Program-made: the position numbers and the translations under genes | The notes under the pieces: generated by a model | What the model saw: only the letters and a program-made list of their open reading frames with translations | Databases searched by the model: none | What the model was told of the DNA's origin: nothing | In this document: positions 57,529 to 64,000 of the stretch, in pieces | Numbering within the stretch: the stretch's first letter is position 1 | How the letters are laid out: each line of letters opens with the position of its first letter | Assembly (NCBI GenBank): GCA_028681335.1 | Contig: JAQUIT010000002.1 | Coordinates: forward strand, 310,001 to 374,000 | Direction: 5' to 3' | Origin: Desulfuromonadaceae bacterium | GTDB lineage: Bacteria; Desulfobacterota; Desulfuromonadia; Geobacterales; Pseudopelobacteraceae | DNA: 64,000 nt

Positions 57529-59615
57529 CGAGTAATGGCACGGATATAAACAAAATTGATCTGGAACGCTTCAATCAGGTGTTTTTTGAAGAGTGTGGTG
57601 AACATCTGGTTGAAATGGAACGGATTCTCGTGTCGCTGGGCGATAGCGAGCCGGATGATGAACAGCTTAATGCCATTTTCAGGGCTGCCCATTCCATCAA
57701 AGGCGGGGCAGGTATTTTCGGTTTTCAGGATATGACGGTGGTCACCCATGTTCTGGAGTCGCTGCTTGATAAGCTGCGTACCCACGAAATCCCGTTTTCA
57801 ACGGCTATGATTGATCTTTTTCTTGAGGCCGGTGATGTGATCTCAATGCAGCTGGCCGGGCATCGAGACGGGGCCGAGGTTGACCAGGAGGCGGTTGACA
57901 GGATCCGCACCAAACTGCAGCAGGTTGTCGACGGTGAAAGCATTGCCTCAACGCCTGAAAAGGGTGTTCCGACGGTTCTGCAGGTGGAAGGTGAACCGGA
58001 GGCAGCCCCTGGGGCCACCACTGCTCTTCACCGTTATGAAATGATCTTTAGCCCGGACCCGGATATTTTCAAGCGCGGCGTAAGGTTGGAAAACCTGCTG
58101 ACAGAACTGGGAGAGCTGGGAGCATTGACCGTCCATGCACAGGTGGCGGATTGCGACGATTTCACGGCCATCGACCCGGAAGTCTGTCACACTTCGTGGC
58201 GGTTCTGTCTGGAGACGACCGCCAGTGAGGCCGATATTCGCGAAATTTTCGAATTCGTTGCCGACGAGGAACAGCTGGAGGTAAGGGATTGTGCGGTCGG
58301 AAGTGTTACTGTTGAACAGGCCACCGACCAGTCTTCCGTCGCTCCTGTGGCGGCCCCTGAAGATGGCATTCAGGTCGGGCGTAGAGCCTATGACAAGGAC
58401 GAACTGGCACCTGCGGCATACGGTCGGCGCACCAGCGAAGCGGAAGCATCGATCCGCGTCGGCGTTACCAAGGTAGATCAGTTGATTAATCAGGTGGGTG
58501 AGCTTGTCATTACCCAGCTGATGCTGGCCCAGACCGCCGCCGGCCTCGACCCGGTCCACTATGAAAACCTCCACCGCACTCTGCTGCAACTGGAGAGGAA
58601 CACCCGTGACCTGCAGCAGAGTGTCATGTCGATACGACTGGTCCCGATCAGCATTGTCTTCAGCCGCTTTCCCCGCATGGTGCGTGAGCTTGCCGCTAAG
58701 CTGGGCAAACAGGTGGAACTTAAAACTTTTGGCGAGTCCACCGAACTCGACAAAGGCTTGATTGAGAAAATCACCGATCCGCTGACACATCTGGTGCGTA
58801 ACTGCATGGATCACGCTCTGGAGACGCCGGAGGTACGTGTTGGGGCCGGAAAAGAGCGCAGCGGCACGATAACCCTGCGCGCTTCACAGATCGGCGGCCG
58901 GATCGTTATTGATGTCCTGGATGACGGCGCCGGGCTGAATCGCGATAAAATCCTCCATAAGGCCGCCGAACGCGGCATCGCTACGTCAGACAACATGACC
59001 GACGAGGAGGTCTGGCAGCTGATCTTCGCGCCGGGGTTCTCAACGGCTGATGCGGTGACGGATATCTCCGGTCGCGGTGTTGGCATGGACGTGGTCCTGC
59101 GCAATGTTCAGGCCATGAGCGGCCGGGTGAATATTTCGTCCGAGTCAGGCAAGGGGACCCGGGTCACCATCAGCCTGCCTCTGACACTCGCCATTCTGGA
59201 TGGCCTTTCGGTTGCTGTCGGCGAAGAGAAGTTCATTATTCCGCTTAATTCGATCATCGAGTCGCTCCAGCCGGATGCCGCAAGTCTTAAAACCGTTAAC
59301 GGCAATAGAGTCGTTCAGGTGCGTGGCGATTACATTCCGATTATTCCGCTGTACGAACTGTTCAACATGCAGGCGCGTGTGACGGAGCCGGAACAGGGGA
59401 TTCTGATTCTGATCGATGTCGACGGGGAAAAGGCGGCGCTTCTTGTGGATGCCCTGCTTGATGAACATCAGGTGGTCATCAAGAGCATTGAAACAAATTA
59501 CCGCAAGGTGGATGGCACGGCCGGGGCGACGATTCTTGGCGATGGCCGGGTTGCCCTGATTCTGGACGTCAATTCATTACTGCAGATGCGAAAAACGAAG
59601 GTGAATTTTCCGTAG
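57525..59615 (+). CDS. cheA: chemotaxis histidine kinase
   Basis: The protein has 696 residues from the ATG at 57525. HPt domain 1-110 with the phosphorylated His in [15 protein letters not shown]; a P2-like region at about 165-265; dimerisation helices with [21 protein letters not shown]; the ATPase with [19 protein letters not shown] and GRGVGMDVV; and a CheW-like end with [16 protein letters not shown]. All catalytic boxes are intact. It passes phosphate to CheB and to a CheY not seen in this window. Confidence 0.97.
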   Translation: MTSNGTDINKIDLERFNQVFFEECGEHLVEMERILVSLGDSEPDDEQLNAIFRAAHSIKGGAGIFGFQDMTVVTHVLESLLDKLRTHEIPFSTAMIDLFLEAGDVISMQLAGHRDGAEVDQEAVDRIRTKLQQVVDGESIASTPEKGVPTVLQVEGEPEAAPGATTALHRYEMIFSPDPDIFKRGVRLENLLTELGELGALTVHAQVADCDDFTAIDPEVCHTSWRFCLETTASEADIREIFEFVADEEQLEVRDCAVGSVTVEQATDQSSVAPVAAPEDGIQVGRRAYDKDELAPAAYGRRTSEAEASIRVGVTKVDQLINQVGELVITQLMLAQTAAGLDPVHYENLHRTLLQLERNTRDLQQSVMSIRLVPISIVFSRFPRMVRELAAKLGKQVELKTFGESTELDKGLIEKITDPLTHLVRNCMDHALETPEVRVGAGKERSGTITLRASQIGGRIVIDVLDDGAGLNRDKILHKAAERGIATSDNMTDEEVWQLIFAPGFSTADAVTDISGRGVGMDVVLRNVQAMSGRVNISSESGKGTRVTISLPLTLAILDGLSVAVGEEKFIIPLNSIIESLQPDAASLKTVNGNRVVQVRGDYIPIIPLYELFNMQARVTEPEQGILILIDVDGEKAALLVDALLDEHQVVIKSIETNYRKVDGTAGATILGDGRVALILDVNSLLQMRKTKVNFP

Positions 59616-59644
59616 AAATTCAACACATGGAGGTAACGCACATT

Positions 59645-60136
59645 ATGGAGACAGGTCAGGGGAGTGGTGACAGAAGCGGGACGAATATCGTCTCGGAGTA
59701 TCTCACCTTCACGTTGGGGAACGAGGAGTACGGGATCGACATCCTTAAGGTCCAGGAGATCAGGGGCTATGACACGGTGACTCACATCGCCAATGCCCCG
59801 GAATTTATCAAGGGTGTCATAAACCTGCGTGGCGTGATTGTGCCAATCGTTGACATGCGGATCAAGTTTAAGGTCGGCGAGCCATCCTACAATGAGTTTA
59901 CCGTCGTCATCATCATGAATGTTCTGGGGAGGGTCATCGGCATGGTGGTGGACGGCGTGTCCGACGTGGTGGGGTTGAGTCCCGAACAGATCAAGCCGGC
60001 ACCGGAAATGGGCGCCGCGATGGACACCGATTACATCACCGGTCTGGGCACCCTGAACGATCAGATGCTTATTCTGGTAGATATTGAAAAATTGATGAGT
60101 AGTGAAGAGATGCAGGTTATGGATCAGGTAAACTAA
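59645..60136 (+). CDS. cheW: chemotaxis coupling protein
   Basis: The protein has 163 residues from the ATG at 59645 (GGAGG upstream; an in-frame start at 59627 is possible). [22 protein letters not shown], then [14 protein letters not shown], are the two CheW beta-barrel signatures. It bridges receptors and CheA. Confidence 0.97.
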   Translation: METGQGSGDRSGTNIVSEYLTFTLGNEEYGIDILKVQEIRGYDTVTHIANAPEFIKGVINLRGVIVPIVDMRIKFKVGEPSYNEFTVVIIMNVLGRVIGMVVDGVSDVVGLSPEQIKPAPEMGAAMDTDYITGLGTLNDQMLILVDIEKLMSSEEMQVMDQVN

Positions 60137-60166
60137 CAACTAATTTCCCAGAAAGGCGGAAACAGC

Positions 60167-61906
60167 ATGAAAATCAAAAGCTTTAAGAACTGGAAGATTC
60201 TGACGAAGATTCTGAGTATTTCCATCACAACCATTGTACTGCTGCTCCTCGGGGTCATGTTCTATGTCCTCCCGTATATGGAAAACCAGCTGATGAACGA
60301 AAAGATACTGGCGACCAAGGGGGTTGTCGAAACGGTGGCATCACTTGTTGAGAGTGATATGCAGGCGGCTAAAAACGGCAAAATTTCTGTTGAAGAGGCG
60401 AAAACACGCGCACTGGAGAATGTCAAGGATCTGCGCTATCATGGCAGCGAGTATTTCTGGGTCAACGACCTTGAACCGAAGATGCTGATGCACGGTGTCA
60501 AACCGGAATTGAACGGTAAAAATGTTGCCGACATCAAAGATCCGAACGGTATGGCTATTTTTGTCGAGATGGCCAAGGTCGCCAAAGAAAAGGAAGCGGG
60601 CGTTGTCAAATATCAATGGGCAAAGCCGGGTGCTACCCTGCCGGTTGACAAGGTTTCCTATGTAAAGCTTATCAAGGGGTGGGATTGGGTCGTCGGCAGC
60701 GGTATCTACGTTGATGATGTCAAGGCTGATGTGGCAAAGATGCGTATGCAGATTCTCGGTGCCACACTTCTGCTGGCTTTGGTGGTCTTTGCCTTTGCCT
60801 GGCTTGTCGCCCGCCGGATCAAGCAGGCTCTTGACAAGGCTATCCGTGCCTCGGATCAAATCGCGTCGGGAGATTTGACGGTAAAGATCGAGATCGAGAG
60901 CGAGGATGAAACAGGTCACCTGTTGGCGTCACTCAAAGAGATGAATGAAGGTTTGGCAAAGATAGTCGGTGAGGTGCGTAACGGCGCCGATTCTATTGCG
61001 ACTGCAACGGAGCAGATCGCGGCCGGTAATGCCGACCTTTCCCAGCGGACGGAAGAGCAGGCGTCCGCCCTTGAGGAAACCGCTTCCAGTATGGAGGAGT
61101 TAACCTCCACCGTGAAGCAGAATGCCGACAACGCCCAGCAGGCCAACCAGTTGGCCATCAGCGCCAGCGGCGTAGCCGTCAAGGGTGGCGATGTTATCAA
61201 CAGGGTTGTCCGCACGATGGAGTCGATCACCGACAGTTCCAAGAAAATTGCCGATATCATCGGCGTTATCGATGGCATCGCCTTCCAGACCAACATTCTC
61301 GCCTTGAATGCAGCGGTCGAGGCGGCGCGGGCCGGTGAACAGGGACGCGGCTTTGCCGTTGTGGCTGCGGAGGTGCGCAGCCTTGCCCAACGGAGTGCGG
61401 CGGCTGCGAAAGAGATCAAGACGCTGATCGAGGACTCGGTCGGTAAGGTGCAGGACGGTAGTCGGCTGGTGGAAGAGGCCGGGCAGACGACCCAGGAGAT
61501 TGTCACCAGCATCAAGCGGGTGACCGATATCATGGCCGAGATTTCTGCCGCATCACTGGAGCAGTCCAGCGGCATTGAACAGGTCAATACCGCCATCACC
61601 CAGATGGATGACGTGACCCAGCAGAATGCAGCGCTGGTCGAGCAGGCCGCTGCTGCCGCTGAATCACTTGAGGAACAGGCTCTGCAGCTGGTGCAGGTTG
61701 TTACCCGCTTTACGCTTGAAGAGTCGCCCCAGTCCCAGAAAGGTGCTGCTGACAAAAAGCCGCGCAAGATACAGCAGCTGCGTCCGGAATTAACCGGCAA
61801 GAAGACCGGTCGACTCGCTGCTCCTAAAAGCCAGAAAAAGGCCGACTCACTGAAGTTGGCCGCACCAAAGGCTGATGATGCGGATGACGACTGGAAAGAA
61901 TTTTGA
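60167..61906 (+). CDS. methyl-accepting chemotaxis protein with Cache domain and docking pentapeptide
   Basis: A 579-residue receptor. Two membrane helices (about 14-35 and 195-215) enclose a single Cache domain with [20 protein letters not shown] and [20 protein letters not shown] follows, and the tip reads [38 protein letters not shown]. The last five residues, DWKEF, fit the x-aromatic-x-x-aromatic pentapeptide that docks CheR and CheB. It is encoded directly before cheR. Confidence 0.97.
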   Translation: MKIKSFKNWKILTKILSISITTIVLLLLGVMFYVLPYMENQLMNEKILATKGVVETVASLVESDMQAAKNGKISVEEAKTRALENVKDLRYHGSEYFWVNDLEPKMLMHGVKPELNGKNVADIKDPNGMAIFVEMAKVAKEKEAGVVKYQWAKPGATLPVDKVSYVKLIKGWDWVVGSGIYVDDVKADVAKMRMQILGATLLLALVVFAFAWLVARRIKQALDKAIRASDQIASGDLTVKIEIESEDETGHLLASLKEMNEGLAKIVGEVRNGADSIATATEQIAAGNADLSQRTEEQASALEETASSMEELTSTVKQNADNAQQANQLAISASGVAVKGGDVINRVVRTMESITDSSKKIADIIGVIDGIAFQTNILALNAAVEAARAGEQGRGFAVVAAEVRSLAQRSAAAAKEIKTLIEDSVGKVQDGSRLVEEAGQTTQEIVTSIKRVTDIMAEISAASLEQSSGIEQVNTAITQMDDVTQQNAALVEQAAAAAESLEEQALQLVQVVTRFTLEESPQSQKGAADKKPRKIQQLRPELTGKKTGRLAAPKSQKKADSLKLAAPKADDADDDWKEF

Positions 61907-61959
61907 TCAACGGTACGCGGGGGCGTACCCTTACGTCCGCCCCCGCTCTGGAGCACCAA

Positions 61960-62832
61960 ATGTCGGCTGTCACTGAAACTGCAAAACCGGCATGCGGAAG
62001 GACTAGTGGTGAAGGGGAACTGTACCAGTTTCCCTTCACCAGTGATGACTTCCACCACATCAGAAGCCTTATTTACCGGATGGCAGGTATCTCGCTGGCC
62101 CCGTCCAAGAAAGATCTGGTCTACAGCCGTCTGGCACGGCGTCTCAGGGTAAGACAGATTGACTCATTCAGTGAGTACATCCAGTTTCTGGAAAGCAACG
62201 ATCAGTTGGAACGTGAGGAATTCATCAACGCCCTTACAACCAACATGACATCGTTCTTTCGTGAGGCTCACCACTTTCCGATCCTTGCAAAATATCTCGG
62301 CACCATTCAGAAATCTAATCCGATCAATATCTGGACCTGCGCTTCGTCCAGTGGTGAAGAGCCGTATTCTATTGCAATGACGGTGGTTGACCACTTCAAA
62401 AGTTTCAACGTTCCGGTCAGGATACTTGCGACGGATATCGACACCAATGTCCTGGAGAAAGCACGTCGAGGCGTGTACCCGCTGGATCAACTGCAGAAGC
62501 TTCCCCCTGACATGCTGAAACGTTTTTTTCTCAAGGGGAGCGGTAAAAATGCCGGTTTTGCCAAGGTTCGCCCGGAACTTCAGCGTCTGATTACCTTTGG
62601 ACGTTTTAATCTGCTGGATGAGCAGTGGTCGATTCGTGAAAAATTCGATGTTATATTCTGTCGCAATGTGATGATATATTTTGACAAGAGCACTCAGTAC
62701 GAAATACTGAAAAAAATGCAGCCACGCATGCAGCCCCACGGGCTCTTTTTTGCCGGTCATTCGGAGAGTTTCCACCATGCTGCCGACCTTTTTAAAGTGT
62801 GCGGCAAGACAGTTTATTCTCCGAAGGTTTGA
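61960..62832 (+). CDS. cheR: chemotaxis receptor methyltransferase
   Basis: The protein has 290 residues from the ATG at 61960, 7 bases after GGAG (longer frame from a TTG at 61903). N-terminal helices ([16 protein letters not shown]) precede the SAM-binding domain: [31 protein letters not shown] and [13 protein letters not shown]. It methylates receptor glutamates. Confidence 0.96.
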   Translation: MSAVTETAKPACGRTSGEGELYQFPFTSDDFHHIRSLIYRMAGISLAPSKKDLVYSRLARRLRVRQIDSFSEYIQFLESNDQLEREEFINALTTNMTSFFREAHHFPILAKYLGTIQKSNPINIWTCASSSGEEPYSIAMTVVDHFKSFNVPVRILATDIDTNVLEKARRGVYPLDQLQKLPPDMLKRFFLKGSGKNAGFAKVRPELQRLITFGRFNLLDEQWSIREKFDVIFCRNVMIYFDKSTQYEILKKMQPRMQPHGLFFAGHSESFHHAADLFKVCGKTVYSPKV

Positions 62833-62837
62833 CAGCC

Positions 62838-63401
62838 ATGGACAGAGGCAGATCTTTTTCGACAAACAGCTATTTTGACCGGGTCTTCGCCACGAAGGCT
62901 GTTAAGATTCTTCCGGGCGAGTATCATGCCAGCGGTGACGGTACCCTTATCACCACGGTGCTTGGTTCATGCGTGTCGGTCTGTCTCTATGATGCCGTTA
63001 ACGGCATCGGTGGGATGAACCACTACATGCTGCCTGGAGATGCGGGCGAGAGGGTGAAACCCGGGAACGGTTCTGCCCGCTACGGGATTCATGCGATGAA
63101 GCTGCTGGTCGAGCATGTCCTTGAGCTGGGTGCGGTACGTGCCTGTCTCGAGGCAAAGGTTTTCGGCGCCGGCAGGGTGATGGACGGTATGAGTGATGTC
63201 GGCAGGCAGAATGCCGAGTTTGCTCTGCGCTACCTGAGGGAACAAAAAATACGCGTTGCTGCCGTTGATGTCGGGGATACCTTCCCGCGTAAAATATGTT
63301 TTTCACCGGCCAGCGGCCAGGTGTTCGTGAAACGGATTCAGAATCAGGCACTGCCTCCGGAGCTGTTTCAGGCGTTAGTGACAGACAGCGATATTGATTA
63401 G
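62838..63401 (+). CDS. cheD: chemoreceptor glutamine deamidase
   Basis: The protein has 187 residues from the ATG at 62838, 5 bases after the cheR stop. [14 protein letters not shown] holds the catalytic Cys and [11 protein letters not shown] the His; [12 protein letters not shown] is the third family motif. It deamidates receptors and in some species is controlled by CheC, which is not seen here. Confidence 0.96.
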   Translation: MDRGRSFSTNSYFDRVFATKAVKILPGEYHASGDGTLITTVLGSCVSVCLYDAVNGIGGMNHYMLPGDAGERVKPGNGSARYGIHAMKLLVEHVLELGAVRACLEAKVFGAGRVMDGMSDVGRQNAEFALRYLREQKIRVAAVDVGDTFPRKICFSPASGQVFVKRIQNQALPPELFQALVTDSDID

Positions 63402-63434
63402 CAGCCCTGCTCGTTGGCACAAAAGGATAACGAT

Positions 63435-64000
63435 ATGTCTATCAAGGTTCTGATCATAGATGACTCTGCCCTTATTCGGTCGCTGCTGACTGAAATCATT
63501 AACCGGCAGCCGGATATGGAGGTGGTGGGAACCGCTCCTGACCCGCTGGTAGCCAGAGAGAAGATCAAGGCGCTCAATCCGGATGTGCTGACTCTGGATG
63601 TGGAGATGCCGAAGATGGACGGGCTCGCCTTTCTCGAGAAGCTGATGCGGTTGCGGCCGATGCCGGTGGTAATGGTGTCGTCATTGACTGAGAAAAGCTC
63701 CTCTATTACCTTGCATGCCCTGGAGCTGGGGGCGTTTGATTTTGTCACCAAGCCGAAGATAGATATCCGTAACGGCCTGCAGGAATATGCCGAGGAGCTT
63801 ACCGACAAGATCCGTGGCGCCGCAAGGGCACGTCTGGTAAAACCGCCGGCACGAAGCGCCGCCACTCTATCGGTACAGCATAAAAACAGCGCTGATGTCG
63901 TGCTGGCTGCCGAGCACCATACCTTTTCCACCACCGAAAAGATTATTCTGCTCGGTGCTTCCACCGGCGGTACTGAGGCGCTCAAGGTAGTGCTGATGGA
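63435..64000 (+). CDS. cheB: chemotaxis methylesterase, partial
   Basis: 188 codons are visible before the window ends. The receiver domain has IIDDSALIR and the phosphorylated Asp near residue 55 in [19 protein letters not shown] begins the linker. The esterase domain has just started, with [10 protein letters not shown] carrying the catalytic serine. It removes receptor methyl groups. AAAAGGA precedes the ATG. Confidence 0.96.
   Translation, partial: MSIKVLIIDDSALIRSLLTEIINRQPDMEVVGTAPDPLVAREKIKALNPDVLTLDVEMPKMDGLAFLEKLMRLRPMPVVMVSSLTEKSSSITLHALELGAFDFVTKPKIDIRNGLQEYAEELTDKIRGAARARLVKPPARSAATLSVQHKNSADVVLAAEHHTFSTTEKIILLGASTGGTEALKVVLM

Overview
The window is bacterial chromosome, most likely from a Geobacter relative (Desulfuromonadota: Geobacter, Trichlorobacter or Pelobacter type). 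This is inferred from the gene set: LL-diaminopimelate aminotransferase with dapA/dapB, a five-heme c-type cytochrome, bacteriohemerythrin, a Lon-B type protease, a UPF0182 protein, a GEMM riboswitch pair of the variant known from Geobacter, and a che operon containing cheD. No phage, insertion sequence, rRNA or CRISPR array is visible. Both window ends cut genes: an alcohol dehydrogenase on the left and cheB on the right.

Layout. 1-4.5 kb holds oxidoreductases and regulators. An aldo/keto reductase, AraC and MerR region appears to have been duplicated and then lost different parts from each copy. 4.5-8.8 kb holds an M20 peptidase, then a small AT-rich islet with hipBA between a broken 3' piece of tRNA-Phe and the intact tRNA-Phe gene; a tRNA-Leu(UAA) fragment lies inside it. 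8.8-29.8 kb is mostly housekeeping: radical SAM heme-type enzyme, PpiD-like foldase, purC, hemerythrin, Lon-B, HD protein, ligA, HDOD, DUF1847, cbiA-tonB, a Na+/solute symporter operon, trmB, tag, a DsrE-like protein and a diguanylate cyclase. 30-33.2 kb is lysine synthesis (dapA, dapB, dapL) with two intergenic inverted-repeat elements; lysA lies at 37-38.4 kb. 33.3-41 kb includes a cold-shock gene, a ferredoxin-nitroreductase, a DJ-1/PfpI protein, dus, amtB and glnK.

The most striking part is 41.8-45.2 kb. A TTGACA promoter leads into two tandem cyclic-dinucleotide (GEMM-I) riboswitches, each with its own terminator. Both carry A where the c-di-GMP class has the ligand-contacting G20, the signature of the cyclic AMP-GMP variant. 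They precede three genes: a LysM-YkuD-SPOR L,D-transpeptidase lipoprotein, a small Lpp-like lipoprotein ending in Arg-Lys, and a second L,D-transpeptidase lipoprotein. I read this as a second-messenger-controlled system that ties the outer membrane to peptidoglycan.

47.4-49.3 kb carries a DUF134 regulator with a perfect palindrome in its promoter and a five-heme cytochrome. 49.35-55.5 kb is a second riboswitch operon: promoter, yybP-ykoY-type manganese aptamer and terminator, then htpX, terC, UPF0182, an alx-like terC and a UPF0016 manganese exporter. This links UPF0182 to manganese or membrane stress. After an AI-2E family permease, 57.1-64 kb is a chemotaxis operon (STAS, cheA, cheW, MCP, cheR, cheD, cheB) preceded by a good sigma-54 promoter; its MCP ends in a CheR/CheB docking pentapeptide.
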